Shown piece by piece: positions 34,572 through 44,503 of a stretch of DNA of 64,000 nt. Made by a program: the position numbers and the translations under genes. Origin of the DNA: JADJGC01 sp964576925 (lineage in GTDB: Bacteria; Zixibacteria; MSB-5A5; CAIYYT01). Positions within the stretch are counted from its first letter, which is position 1. Every line of letters begins with the position of its first letter. The notes under the pieces are model-generated. The model saw nothing but the letters and a program-made list of their open reading frames with translations. It did not search any database and was not told the origin of the DNA. The stretch spans positions 101,325 through 165,324 of the forward strand of contig CAZNWJ010000007.1 in assembly GCA_964576925.1 (NCBI GenBank), written 5' to 3'.

Positions 34572-36530
34572 ATGACCGATTACTTGCGTACGATTAAATC
34601 ACCGCAGGATCTCAAAAAACTCCCCCAGGAGGCGTTGCCCGATCTCGCCGGCGAGATCCGCGAGGATTTGCTCTCGATTCTCAGCCAGGTCGGCGGGCAC
34701 CTGGGCGGAAATCTCGGGGTCGTGGAACTCTCGATCGCCCTCCACTACGTCTACAATAGCCCGACCGATCGCATCGTTTGGGATACCGGCCACCAGAGTT
34801 ACGTCCACAAGATCCTCACGGGCCGCCGCGATCAAATGCTCACCATCCGCCAGTTTCGTGGGCTCTCGGGATTTGCCAAGATTACGGAATCAGAACACGA
34901 TACCTACGGCGCGGGGCATGCATCGACCTCGATCTCGGCTGCTTACGGGATGGCCGTCAGTCGCGATCTGTCAAAGCAAGATCATCATGTCGTGGCCGTT
35001 ATCGGGGATGGCGCATTGACCGGCGGCATGGCATTTGAGGCGATGAACAATCTCGGCGACTCGGGGCGCAACATGCTGGTCGTGCTAAACGACAATTCGA
35101 TGTCGATCGACAAAAACGTCGGGGCTCTTTCGGAATACCTGACCGGCATCCTGACTGATCAGACATATAACAAGATCAAGGATCACCTGTGGGAATTGAC
35201 CGGCAAGCTTCGCAAAGGCTCGGCAATTCGCAGCATCGTCGGCCGGATCGATGAGGCCGTCAAGGGCGTGCTCGTCCCTGGGATCATTTTTGAGAAGCTC
35301 GGTTTTCGCTATTTCGGCCCAATCGACGGGCATGATGTCCTTGGCCTTGTCAAGGCGTTCAGCCAACTGAAATCTCTCCACGGCCCGTTGCTGCTGCACA
35401 TTCGCACGCAGAAGGGCAAAGGTTACAGGCCGGCCGAGGAAGACGTCTGCAATCTGCACGGCGTGAACAAATTCGATAAAGTGACCGGCAAATCCGACAA
35501 GGCAGCCGGTCTCGCCTATACAAAAGTGTTCGGCAAGACCATGATTGAACTGGGCAAGCTGCACCCCGACATGGTCGCGATCACCGCCGCCATGCCGACC
35601 GGCACCGGTTTGATTGACTTCGCGCGCGAGTTCCCGGAGCGTTTTTTTGATGTCGGCATTGCCGAACAGCACGGCGCCGTCTTCGCCGCCGGACTTTCTC
35701 GCGAAGGCAAGAAGCCGGTGTTTGCCGTGTACTCAACTTTCTTGCAGCGCGCCTACGATCCGCTGATCCACGACATCGCCCTGCAAGAACTCCCGGTGCT
35801 CTTTGCGCTAGATCGTGCCGGACTCGCCGGCAACGACGGCCCGACCCATCACGGCGCCTTTGACATTTCCTATCTGCGATTAGTGCCGAACATGGTGATC
35901 ATTGCTCCCAAAGACGGGACCGAGCTGCGCCAGGCCCTCCATCTTGCCATGAAGAACTTCACGGCGCCAATTGCGATTCGCTGGCCGCGCGCAGACATTC
36001 CCGAGGGTGAACTCCAGATCGATCGCCCGGACTTCGAGTGGGGCACCTGGGAGCAGGTTCGCGAGGGTAACGAGGTGGCGGTCCTCGCCGTCGGCACGAT
36101 GGTCGACCAATCGCTCAAAGCTGCGGATTTGCTCTCGCAGCGCGGCATCCCGGCGGCCGTGTTCAATTGCCGTTTTGTTAAGCCGTTCGATCTCAAGATG
36201 CTCGCAGACATCGCCGCGAGATTCCCCAAGCTCGTGACCATCGAGGAAGGATCTCTCATTGGCGGTTTCGGTTCCGGGGTCAACGATTGGTTGCGGGTCA
36301 ACGGTCATCGCCAGAGTCATTTACTCAGCCTTGGACTGCCGGATGAGTTTGTCGAGCACGGCACGCGTGATGAGCTCTTCGAGTTGATCAACCTTCACCC
36401 GACGGGAATCGCCGATTCGATCGCGGAGTTCTTCGGCGTCAAACCGGCCGATGGCAGCGTGACAAGTGATCAGCCGGCAGTAGTTAATCGCATTGCCAAG
36501 ATCCGCATCGCTGCCAAGGGCAAACCCTGA
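34572..36530 (+). CDS. dxs: 1-deoxy-D-xylulose-5-phosphate synthase
   Basis: This 652-residue thiamine-diphosphate enzyme makes DXP from pyruvate and glyceraldehyde-3-phosphate, the first step of the MEP isoprenoid pathway. Motifs include VGGHLGGNLGVVELSIALHY, VWDTGHQSYVHKILTGR, the cofactor motif VIGDGALTGGMAFEAMNN, and DVGIAEQHGAVFAAGL. The last ~30 residues after the usual end are a short basic extension. It supplies precursors to the adjacent ispA product, and its stop overlaps the nadK start by one base. Confidence 0.97.
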   Translation: MTDYLRTIKSPQDLKKLPQEALPDLAGEIREDLLSILSQVGGHLGGNLGVVELSIALHYVYNSPTDRIVWDTGHQSYVHKILTGRRDQMLTIRQFRGLSGFAKITESEHDTYGAGHASTSISAAYGMAVSRDLSKQDHHVVAVIGDGALTGGMAFEAMNNLGDSGRNMLVVLNDNSMSIDKNVGALSEYLTGILTDQTYNKIKDHLWELTGKLRKGSAIRSIVGRIDEAVKGVLVPGIIFEKLGFRYFGPIDGHDVLGLVKAFSQLKSLHGPLLLHIRTQKGKGYRPAEEDVCNLHGVNKFDKVTGKSDKAAGLAYTKVFGKTMIELGKLHPDMVAITAAMPTGTGLIDFAREFPERFFDVGIAEQHGAVFAAGLSREGKKPVFAVYSTFLQRAYDPLIHDIALQELPVLFALDRAGLAGNDGPTHHGAFDISYLRLVPNMVIIAPKDGTELRQALHLAMKNFTAPIAIRWPRADIPEGELQIDRPDFEWGTWEQVREGNEVAVLAVGTMVDQSLKAADLLSQRGIPAAVFNCRFVKPFDLKMLADIAARFPKLVTIEEGSLIGGFGSGVNDWLRVNGHRQSHLLSLGLPDEFVEHGTRDELFELINLHPTGIADSIAEFFGVKPADGSVTSDQPAVVNRIAKIRIAAKGKP

Positions 36531-37399
36531 TGCTTTTCGGAATCATCGCCAACCGCAAGCGTCCGGGGGCCGATGCAGTAGTCAAACGTGTAATCGCCTG
36601 GACCGCTCAGCATGGACATGACTACAGGCTCTGCGATGACTTGCGCGATATCGCTCCCGATGGCGCCAAGATCCTGCCGCGAAATGAACTGATCAAGATT
36701 GCCAACCTGATTATCTCGATGGGCGGTGACGGGACTCTCCTCGCGTCGGCGCGTGAAGTGGCCGCCGCGGGCATCCCGATCCTGGGTGTCAACCTCGGTT
36801 CTTTGGGGTTTCTGACGCAAGTGGCGGCGGACGAGGTTGAGTCCCGGCTGCAGGATGTCGTCGACGGCAAGCACCAGTTGCAGCAGCGCATGTTGCTTGA
36901 GTCATCCATCAAGGGCGACCCCGCCGGCCAGCGCTATTATGCCCTCAACGACATCGTCGTTGACCGCGGTTCGCTGGCGCGCCTCATTCAACTCGACCTC
37001 TACGTTAACGATGAGTTCATTTCGACGTTTCGCGCCGACGGCCTGGTGATTTGCACGCCCACGGGTTCGACGGCATACAATTCTGCGGTCGGCGGACCAA
37101 TCCTGAATCCAAACATGGAAGCGATTGTGGTCTCGCCGCTGGCGCCGCAATCGCTGGCGGCGCGCCCCCTGCTGTTCGGCGGTGGAGATGTCCTGCGCAT
37201 CCGTCTATCTTCGCCACACCATCAGTGTCTGATGACCGTCGACGGCCAGATCGCCGTGCAACTGCAGAACAGCGCCCAGGTGTCCATCCGCCGCGCTCCG
37301 CACTTCACGAAACTGGTGACCTTTCCGCACGGCTCGTTTTACAAGATCCTGCGCACCAAGCTGCATTGGGCCGTGTTACCTCACAGCGAAAACACCTGA
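36530..37399 (+). CDS. nadK: NAD kinase
   Basis: This 289-residue protein phosphorylates NAD to NADP. The GGDGTLLASARE motif with catalytic Asp67, NLGSLGFLTQ, ALNDIVVDRG and the CTPTGSTAYNSAVGGPI motif are all in place. The ATG shares one base with the dxs stop (TGATG), so translation is coupled. A 130-base gap with nothing recognisable follows. Confidence 0.95.
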   Translation: MLFGIIANRKRPGADAVVKRVIAWTAQHGHDYRLCDDLRDIAPDGAKILPRNELIKIANLIISMGGDGTLLASAREVAAAGIPILGVNLGSLGFLTQVAADEVESRLQDVVDGKHQLQQRMLLESSIKGDPAGQRYYALNDIVVDRGSLARLIQLDLYVNDEFISTFRADGLVICTPTGSTAYNSAVGGPILNPNMEAIVVSPLAPQSLAARPLLFGGGDVLRIRLSSPHHQCLMTVDGQIAVQLQNSAQVSIRRAPHFTKLVTFPHGSFYKILRTKLHWAVLPHSENT

Positions 37400-37539
37400 C
37401 GGACGTTGCGCGGTCTGGCCGGCTCTTGCGTCTAATAACAGGAGTTGCGATATTGCCGTCGTGCGCAGTTTGCCATGATCGAAATTCCAGGCCGCTGCTA
37501 CGAATTGCACGATCCCGGCTCTGACCAATTGTGAAACCA

Positions 37540-40500
37540 ATGAGATATCTGTTCGCTTTCATCGTCATCGTCTTCCCGTGCCTCTCAGATCTCACTCTCG
37601 CAGCTGACTATCACCCGACCCGCCTTGTCTTGAAGACTCGGCAGACGACTGCACTGGCCAAGCGAACCGCGCTGGCGGCCATCTTGAACACTACACGTCT
37701 GGAACCCCTGATGAAGGGGAGGGCACACACGGCGGACAGCGACCCCTTGTCTCGAATTCTGGTGGCTGAGTTTGCCGACACGGCTTCCTGCAACGCGGCG
37801 GAAAGAATCCTCAATCACATCCCGGAAATCGAATTTGTCGAGCGCGACTACTACCAGCAGATGTTTGCTGATCCTTTGGAGTCGAACCAGTGGGGATTGG
37901 CCAATACCGGCCAGGAGTTTCTTGGCATCAGGCGCATTCCCGGTTCAGAGAACGACTCTCTGCTCCTGTTCCGCGGTTCTTCGGGTGCAGACATCCATCG
38001 CGGCCAGGTGGACTCGGCGCCCACCGACCGCAGTCGTGTCCGCGTCGCTATTATTGACACGGGTGTTGACTACTTGCATCCCGACCTGCAAGGGAACATC
38101 TGGCACAACCGTTCTGAGGCCGAGGGCATATCCGGCGTGGACGATGACTTCAATGGCTATATCGACGACGTTGTCGGATTCGATTTCTCCGGCGACGCCG
38201 CCAATGTGATCGCGATTTCGCCCGACCCGGATCCGATGGACACCATCGGTCACGGCACTCACGTCGCCGGAATCGTCGGCGCCGTGACCGACAACGGCAT
38301 CGGCATTATCGGCGTGGCTCCCAATGTCGAGTTAATGTGTCTCAAGATATTTCCCAATGCTCTCGCCACCGCGAGCTCGCAGGCGATCATCTACGCCGCC
38401 GATCATGGCGCACGGGTGATCAATGCCTCCTGGGGCTCTCCCTTCTATTCATCGATCCTCGTCGAGGCCTTTGAATACGCGATTGCGCGCGGCGTGATCT
38501 TCGTTGCGGCCGCCGGTAACAGCGGCACGTCGACGCCGTTTTTCCCGGCCCGCTTTGAGCGGGCCCTTACCGTCGGTGCGACCAACGCTAACGACCGGGT
38601 AACGACCTTTTCAACCTTTGGCGATTGGCTCGATGTTTGCGCTCCGGGCGAGAATGTTCTCTCCTTGCGCGCCGCCCGAACCGACCTGTACGCTGGGCAG
38701 GGCGAGCCGAATATCCGTATTATTGAAAACGAATACTACCTGGCCGACGGCACCAGCATGGCGGCTCCGCACGTGGCGGGCGCTGCGGCGTTTCTACTCT
38801 CTGTCGCTCCGGGCCTGTCGCCTGACAGCGTGCAGAGTCTCCTGATTGCGAGCGCCGACAAGATTGCCAACCCCAATGGAAATCCACAAAGTGTGTTCAG
38901 CCCATATGCCGGATGGGGGAGAATCAACCTGGAGCGCGCAGTCGCATTGCTAAGCGGAGAATACGTCGAACTCGAAGCGCCCCGACCCAATGAGTTGCAC
39001 TCGGGAACGATTGAAATCCGCGGCTCGGCAGTGGCCGCATCCGGCAATTTTGTCCTGGAAGCAAACCCCGCCTCACATGGCGAATGGATAGAAATTGCCT
39101 CCGGTCCGGCTACTCAGGTTCGCCAAGTCCTGGCGCGCTGGGACAGCTCGCCTTTCGACGGGCTGACGCTGCTGCGATTGAAAACCGATGAATCAGTCGT
39201 ATACACAATTGCTGTTCGTCTTGCCAATCGTCGCGTGGTCGAATTGATCGCGCCGGCAGATAACGACACCGTCTATTCGGTGGCGACTGTCGTTGGATCG
39301 GCTTCTTCGCCCACCTTTCACTCGTGGCGGCTCACGTACGCCCCGGAGTCTAATCCCAAGCAGGAAACCCTGATCCGCTTCGCCCGGGAGATCGCCTACC
39401 GCGACGAAATCGCCGAGTGGACGGTAGGTCAGATCCCTTCTGGCCCCGGCTTTCTCACGTTAACTCTGACCGATGGTGAGGGAGAGACCAAGGTCACACG
39501 GCGTATCGTTGTCAAATCGACGCTGGTTGCGGGCTACCCGCGCAATTCCGGTGCACACCTTCACCTGACTTCGGTGGTGGGAAATCTCGACGATGATCCG
39601 GCGCCGGAAATCGTGACCGGTACGCGCATCGGAATGCTCGTGAATCACTTTGATGAAGACCGCCTGGAATTGATTCCGGCGCAGGGAAGCGATTCGCATG
39701 AATCATCTCCCGCGTTGTATGATTTTGATGGTGACGGCCGCGACGAAATCGTAACAGTGACCACCTCCGGTATCACGATCATTGACGCCTCGGGTCAGCC
39801 GCTTCCCGGCTGGCCGAAGCGCGTTCTCACCGGCGTGCAGTTCAATGCGTATCCGACCCCGCTGGTGACCGACATCGACGGCGACGGTCGGATGGAAATC
39901 CTCATGGTCAACATCGGCGGCGAGATCTACTGCTGGCGCGAGGACGGAATCAGTTACTTCCGCACCAGCGGAGGGATCTTCGCGCGTATCGGAGATGGCG
40001 GGCGTTACCGCAACTACGGAGGGTCGGTGCCCAGCTATATCTTCGCCTTCGATTTTGACCAGGATGGTTATCAGGATGTCGGCGTGCTCTACACCGCGCT
40101 CGGCGGTCAAGGCAGCGTCTTCACCTACTCCGGCAAAAATGGCGCTGCGCTCTATCGTGATCGGGGCGCCGAGGTCTTCTCCTCGGATGGCATCTTCGGC
40201 GGTGTCCTGGCCGATTTCGACAACGATGCCGTACCGGAGATTGCCCTGGCGACGTGGTATTCGGGGAATCTCGCGATGGCCGTGCACGTGATTGAGGCCG
40301 ACGGTTCACCGCTGCCCGGCTGGCCGAAGTTGTTCCCAGAGCGGACGAATTGGCTGACGCCGTTCCCGGCTGCGGCAGATCTGGATCGCGATTCGATTCC
40401 GGAGTTGATTTGCGTCTTCAGCGCTCTCGACGGCGGTGAAGTGTTTGTTTGGAAGGGAGACGGCTCGCCGTTCCTCGCGAGTGAATTCGGCCGTAACGAC

Positions 40501-41193
40501 GGCTTTCTTGCCCGAACGATTAATGCGATCTCGTCACCGCTAGTACTCGATGTTGACAACGACGGGGCTCTGGAGATTGTTGCCCGGGGCGGCTCTCTGC
40601 TTTTTGGCAAACCGGAGCGCATATTGGCTTGGGAGCTGGATGGCACCGAAACACCGGGCTGGCCGCTCTACACCTTTGCCGATCCAAGCCGGGTGCTGTA
40701 CTCCCCATTTACTCCCGTCGCAGGTGACTTCGATTCTGACGGCCTGCTTGAGCTGTACATCAGTTCATCCGAAAATCTTGTCTATGCCTGGGATCTACCT
40801 ACGGTTGCCTCTGATTCGGCGATCGCCTGGGGCACGTTCCTCGGCGACAAGCGAAACTCTGGCATTCTGCCGTCGCTGGCACGGCCGCAAAGTCCGCCGA
40901 CTCCGGCGCTACCGACCAACTTTCGCCTGGGACAGAACTATCCCAACCCCTTCAATCAAAGCACTTCAATAGAGGTCGATGTGACCGCGGATGCGTTCGT
41001 TTCGCTTGAGATTCTTAATCTCCTTGGCCAGAAGATCGCTGTAATTGTTAACCGCCTGGTACCGGCGGGATTTCACCGCTTCGACTGGGATGGTCGCGAC
41101 CAACGGGGCAAGGAAGTCGCGTCCGGAGTCTACTTCTATCGTCTCCGCATGGGTGATTACAGCGAAACACGGAGAATGGTGCTGCTCAAATGA
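37540..41193 (+). CDS. Exported subtilisin-family protease with FG-GAP-like repeats and YPNPFN tail
   Basis: ATG 37540 (GTG 37531 is possible) gives 1217 residues with a signal peptide (MRYLFAFIVIVFPCLSD). After an inhibitor-like propeptide region comes an S8 domain with the full triad: Asp173 (AIIDTGVDYLHPDL), His238 (GHGTHVAGIVG) and Ser406 (DGTSMAAPHVAG). Middle and C-terminal parts hold a beta domain and several FG-GAP/VCBS-like repeats (DFDGDGRDEIVTV, DIDGDGRMEILMV, DVDNDGALEIVA). The last ~90 residues are the LGQNYPNPFN ... RRMVLLK module seen in secreted FCB-group proteins. Its stop overlaps the next gene's ATG, so the two are coupled. Confidence 0.9.
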   Translation: MRYLFAFIVIVFPCLSDLTLAADYHPTRLVLKTRQTTALAKRTALAAILNTTRLEPLMKGRAHTADSDPLSRILVAEFADTASCNAAERILNHIPEIEFVERDYYQQMFADPLESNQWGLANTGQEFLGIRRIPGSENDSLLLFRGSSGADIHRGQVDSAPTDRSRVRVAIIDTGVDYLHPDLQGNIWHNRSEAEGISGVDDDFNGYIDDVVGFDFSGDAANVIAISPDPDPMDTIGHGTHVAGIVGAVTDNGIGIIGVAPNVELMCLKIFPNALATASSQAIIYAADHGARVINASWGSPFYSSILVEAFEYAIARGVIFVAAAGNSGTSTPFFPARFERALTVGATNANDRVTTFSTFGDWLDVCAPGENVLSLRAARTDLYAGQGEPNIRIIENEYYLADGTSMAAPHVAGAAAFLLSVAPGLSPDSVQSLLIASADKIANPNGNPQSVFSPYAGWGRINLERAVALLSGEYVELEAPRPNELHSGTIEIRGSAVAASGNFVLEANPASHGEWIEIASGPATQVRQVLARWDSSPFDGLTLLRLKTDESVVYTIAVRLANRRVVELIAPADNDTVYSVATVVGSASSPTFHSWRLTYAPESNPKQETLIRFAREIAYRDEIAEWTVGQIPSGPGFLTLTLTDGEGETKVTRRIVVKSTLVAGYPRNSGAHLHLTSVVGNLDDDPAPEIVTGTRIGMLVNHFDEDRLELIPAQGSDSHESSPALYDFDGDGRDEIVTVTTSGITIIDASGQPLPGWPKRVLTGVQFNAYPTPLVTDIDGDGRMEILMVNIGGEIYCWREDGISYFRTSGGIFARIGDGGRYRNYGGSVPSYIFAFDFDQDGYQDVGVLYTALGGQGSVFTYSGKNGAALYRDRGAEVFSSDGIFGGVLADFDNDAVPEIALATWYSGNLAMAVHVIEADGSPLPGWPKLFPERTNWLTPFPAAADLDRDSIPELICVFSALDGGEVFVWKGDGSPFLASEFGRNDGFLARTINAISSPLVLDVDNDGALEIVARGGSLLFGKPERILAWELDGTETPGWPLYTFADPSRVLYSPFTPVAGDFDSDGLLELYISSSENLVYAWDLPTVASDSAIAWGTFLGDKRNSGILPSLARPQSPPTPALPTNFRLGQNYPNPFNQSTSIEVDVTADAFVSLEILNLLGQKIAVIVNRLVPAGFHRFDWDGRDQRGKEVASGVYFYRLRMGDYSETRRMVLLK

Positions 41194-43328
41194 AATTCTC
41201 GATTTGTTTATTGCTCATCCTCGCCATTGCCGCACAGCCGCTCGTGGGGGCAGTCGGTCCTGATCAGTTTGAGTTGGCAGTGGCGCTGCCTTCGTCGCCG
41301 ATTACAGCCGTTGCCGCTCTGCCGGGACGCCTTGTTGCCCTTGGAGAACGCCAGCTCTTCACAATTCCGCTGTCCAACCCCGCCCCGAGATTGCAGCATG
41401 ACTATGTTTGGAACTTGTCGATCGACTATGAAGATGTCTATGCAACACCTGATCGCGCATACCTTACTTCCCGGTCTAAGCGTCTGGCAGTAGTTGATCT
41501 CTCCCGTCCCAATCAACCGCCGATCGAGATTGCGATCACAGATACAGTTTTCAATGCCGTCGCTCGAAACGACACGCTCGTCGCCGCCTGTGGTCTCGAC
41601 GGTGTTGTAATCTACGATTTCGCAATACCCGAGCAGCCGAAGATTGCCCATCGCTTGACCGCTGGAGCCTACTACACGCTGGTGGAGATCCGCGGAGATC
41701 TCCTGGTGGCTGTGGACGCCCTCAACGGTATCGACATTTTCGATCTCTCGCAATCTCCGCCCGTTCGCCTGCGGACGATCTTGCTCGATCAACCACCGCT
41801 CGATATTGCATCTGTTGCGGGAGGCTTCGCTATCTGCGACGGCAGCGAAACTGTAACCGTCCGCGAGCTGGCGGCAAATGGCAGCGCCACGATCTCGTCG
41901 CTGATTGACGCCGAGTTTCCGGTCTATTTTATTGCTGCAGACTCGACCAGAATGCTGGCAGCGGACGACTTCAGAAACGCGAGAGTCATTGACATAGAGT
42001 CGAATGATGGAGAATTCGCCTTGCCCCTCGGCAGTCCGATTGTTGCAGCAGCCGCGTTTCAGGCCGGCGGGGAGTCGGGCTTTGCCGTCTGCGGTACTGC
42101 CGGCGGGATTGAAGCGATCGTAATCGATCCCGAGATGCTAAGCAATCGCCGGGCCTATCTGCCGGACGCCTCTGTTACCGCCGCGGTTGATTTTGGTGAT
42201 GCCTTCCTTTTCACCACCGCCTCGGGTGACCTGCACCGACTTCGCGCCAGTGAAAGCGATAGCGAGCGGCTGTTCGCTACGGGTTACTCAGACCTTTTGG
42301 CTGCGGCGGGAAGGGCGCTTTTTGTCGGAGCAACGAATTCGCCATTGATCAGCATCCACGAACAGGACCGTTTCGACCGATTCGTGCCCTGGCGCACCGT
42401 AACGGTCGATCAGCCCGTTCGCGATCTGTTCGCCTGCGTGACCACAAGTGGCGATTTGCGCCTGGTCGTCGCGCAATCTACCGGAGCCAGTGTCTATCGA
42501 ATTGATCTCATTGAAGGCGATGTTGCCTTGGAGTTTTCTCTTCAGGTAGATTTCGCCGTCGCGATGGCCGCTGCGTCCGATTCGCTGCTCTTGCTGGCTG
42601 ACGACCGGGGCAAAGCTGCTCTATTCACGCTTGATTCGCCACCGCGCGAGAGAGTGCGGGTTCAACTCGGCGATAAGGCTCCGCGCGCGGTCCTCCTGGT
42701 CGAAGATCGCTACATCGTTGCCGCGGGGAGCAGCGGAGTAGATATATTCGAGATTACCGCTGATTTATCCGGCATCATATCCCTGCCTCGACCGAACGCG
42801 ATTTACTCCGCTACCGACGTGGTCTATCTGGCCGCCGACCAGATTCTCGTAGTCGCCGACGGCGTCGATCGTGTTCGCTATTTCGATTTTTCCGAGCCCT
42901 CTGCACTCGGGGCGGTCTATTCGATAGAAGGCAGTCAAGGAGTCAGCCGACTGGCGGCAACGACCGAGCGGCTTCTGGCCTTTGGCTTGGCTCGAACCCT
43001 TGTATTTGACATCTATCGCGGCGCCGAATCGGCTAGTCCTGGAACTCCTTCGATAAGTCTCTCTCCATTCTTCCCGAATCCTTTCAATGCTTCGACGTCT
43101 GCCGCAATCGACCTCGATGCCTCGTTGCTCAGCGGGCCGGTGAATTTCGACGTGGTCAACCTCCTCGGTCAGAGCGTTTATTCGCAGAGCCTTCCTGCAG
43201 CAAGTCGAATCGTCATCAACTGGGACGGTTGCGATCAGCTCGGTCGGACTCTGGCCTCGGGAGTCTATTTTATGAAAATCACCGCCGGATCAAGTCAGAC
43301 AACGCGGAAAGTGCTCTTCCTGAAGTAG
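41190..43328 (+). CDS. Exported LVIVD/beta-propeller-like protein with FNPFN-type tail
   Basis: This 712-residue protein has a signal peptide (ICLLLILAIAAQPLVG) and repeats of the form 'adVVDLSrPn.P' at ~45-residue spacing (LAVVDLSRPNQPPIEIAI, VVIYDFAIPEQPKIAHRL, IDIFDLSQSPPVRLRTIL), typical of LVIVD-repeat propellers. The C-terminus is a sorting-like module (LSPFFPNPFNASTS ... VYFMKITAGSSQTTRKVLFL). It starts inside the protease stop codon, so it is likely made together with that protease and may be a partner or substrate binder. No catalytic motif was seen. Confidence 0.82.
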   Translation: MKFSICLLLILAIAAQPLVGAVGPDQFELAVALPSSPITAVAALPGRLVALGERQLFTIPLSNPAPRLQHDYVWNLSIDYEDVYATPDRAYLTSRSKRLAVVDLSRPNQPPIEIAITDTVFNAVARNDTLVAACGLDGVVIYDFAIPEQPKIAHRLTAGAYYTLVEIRGDLLVAVDALNGIDIFDLSQSPPVRLRTILLDQPPLDIASVAGGFAICDGSETVTVRELAANGSATISSLIDAEFPVYFIAADSTRMLAADDFRNARVIDIESNDGEFALPLGSPIVAAAAFQAGGESGFAVCGTAGGIEAIVIDPEMLSNRRAYLPDASVTAAVDFGDAFLFTTASGDLHRLRASESDSERLFATGYSDLLAAAGRALFVGATNSPLISIHEQDRFDRFVPWRTVTVDQPVRDLFACVTTSGDLRLVVAQSTGASVYRIDLIEGDVALEFSLQVDFAVAMAAASDSLLLLADDRGKAALFTLDSPPRERVRVQLGDKAPRAVLLVEDRYIVAAGSSGVDIFEITADLSGIISLPRPNAIYSATDVVYLAADQILVVADGVDRVRYFDFSEPSALGAVYSIEGSQGVSRLAATTERLLAFGLARTLVFDIYRGAESASPGTPSISLSPFFPNPFNASTSAAIDLDASLLSGPVNFDVVNLLGQSVYSQSLPAASRIVINWDGCDQLGRTLASGVYFMKITAGSSQTTRKVLFLK

Positions 43329-43355
43329 GACACCTGGGGGGTAGCATTTAAATGC

Positions 43356-43383
43356 TTGACCTTGCCTGTGTTAAGCGTATAAA
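43356..43383 (+). promoter_or_regulatory. Sigma-70 promoter before the 241-residue exported protein
   Basis: TTGACC (43356-43361) and TATAAA (43378-43383) are spaced by 16 bases. Expected start of transcription is near 43390, about 25 bases before TTG 43415. Confidence 0.7.
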
Positions 43384-43414
43384 TTGAAGAGGCTTATAAC
43401 CGGTGGGAGCTGAC

Positions 43415-44140
43415 TTGAAATTCAAGACAAGAACAATCGCGGCGTTGACGGCAATTGCTGCCATGTGCCTCGCGCTCTTAGGAACCACGGCGTTCGCCAA
43501 AAAAGAAAAAGTCGGTACGCTGGAAAAAGGCGTCTTTACCGACAATCGCTTCGGCTTTACCGTTACTGCGCCCTCAGAATGGCGCGACGGCGGCTTGCGC
43601 GACGAGTATTCGCAGGAACGAATCACGTTTATTTACAAGCGGGTCCGTGTGCCGGCACGCTTGCGCGAAGTTCCGGATGAGGCCCTGCGCCCGACGATCA
43701 TGGTCTTTGCCGACTCCACGACCTTGCCGCATGCAGCCATTGTGGATTCGCTGCGCAACGGCATCACGAAAGACCCGTTCCGCGACAAGATTCTCAATAA
43801 GTCGGTGTTCTTTCAACGGGCGGCGCCTAATCCCGCGGAAGTACTGCGCTCGCTGCCGACCAAAGTCGGCGGTGTGGACGCTGTCGTCTATGAGGTGCGG
43901 CGAGAGTATGCCGTCCAGGTTCCGCAGCAACGGGGAGCTCCCGAACTCGTCCGCGATTTTCGGACGGGACGAGTCTATCTGATCCCGCTTGCCGGCGCGA
44001 TGATATACATCGAGATGGTCTGCGAGAATCAGTTTCAAAACGAGTTGCAGCCGGAGTTTGATGCCTTTATCAACTCCTTCAAGTTTGCCGGTACGGTTTC
44101 CGACTCGACCGCTGTAACGGAAGGCGCCGCGGGCGAGTAG
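43415..44140 (+). CDS. Exported protein, PsbP-like fold possible
   Basis: The start TTG 43415 is 5 bases after GGGAG, and the upstream GTG 43403 overlaps that site. The product of 241 residues has a signal peptide (TIAALTAIAAMCLALLGTTA). The mature part begins GVFTDNRFGFTVTAPSEWRD and ends DAFINSFKFAG, an arrangement like PsbP/DUF1795-type proteins that often act in envelope stress or photosystem assembly in other lineages. The family link is weak. It precedes the lapA-like gene by 46 bases. Confidence 0.72.
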   Translation: MKFKTRTIAALTAIAAMCLALLGTTAFAKKEKVGTLEKGVFTDNRFGFTVTAPSEWRDGGLRDEYSQERITFIYKRVRVPARLREVPDEALRPTIMVFADSTTLPHAAIVDSLRNGITKDPFRDKILNKSVFFQRAAPNPAEVLRSLPTKVGGVDAVVYEVRREYAVQVPQQRGAPELVRDFRTGRVYLIPLAGAMIYIEMVCENQFQNELQPEFDAFINSFKFAGTVSDSTAVTEGAAGE

Positions 44141-44186
44141 GGACTGGGCCGGAACATGACGTTATCGAAAATGCCGGAGGGATCGC

Positions 44187-44501
44187 ATGTGGGCTGTTAG
44201 AATGTTCCTCATGATCGTGTTCCTGATCTTCGCGATCGCATTCTTCATCGCCAACGCCAATCAACGCGTCGATATCGCGTTTGATTTGATGATGATTCAC
44301 TACAAGCACTTGGACGCGCCGCTGTGGGGCGTGCTGCTGATCGCGTTCGGCGCCGGCATGATTGCCAGCTTCCTGCTGGCAGTGACGTATTTCTTCCGGA
44401 TATCGTCGGAATCGGCGGCCAACCGGCGCATGGTCAAGCGTCTCGAGGCCGAGATAACGTCGTTGCGAAACCGTCAGATTGACCAGATTGATTCGATTTA
44501 G
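44187..44501 (+). CDS. LapA-domain membrane protein
   Basis: This 104-residue protein has two membrane helices (~5-25 and ~42-68; PLWGVLLIAFGAGMIASFLL) and a cytoplasmic coiled-coil tail, the LapA/DUF1049 layout. In E. coli LapA works with LapB to regulate LPS assembly through LpxC turnover. The next gene, 2 bases after the stop, encodes a LapB-like TPR protein, which supports the assignment. A GGAGGG site precedes the ATG. Confidence 0.85.
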   Translation: MWAVRMFLMIVFLIFAIAFFIANANQRVDIAFDLMMIHYKHLDAPLWGVLLIAFGAGMIASFLLAVTYFFRISSESAANRRMVKRLEAEITSLRNRQIDQIDSI

Positions 44502-44503
44502 CC

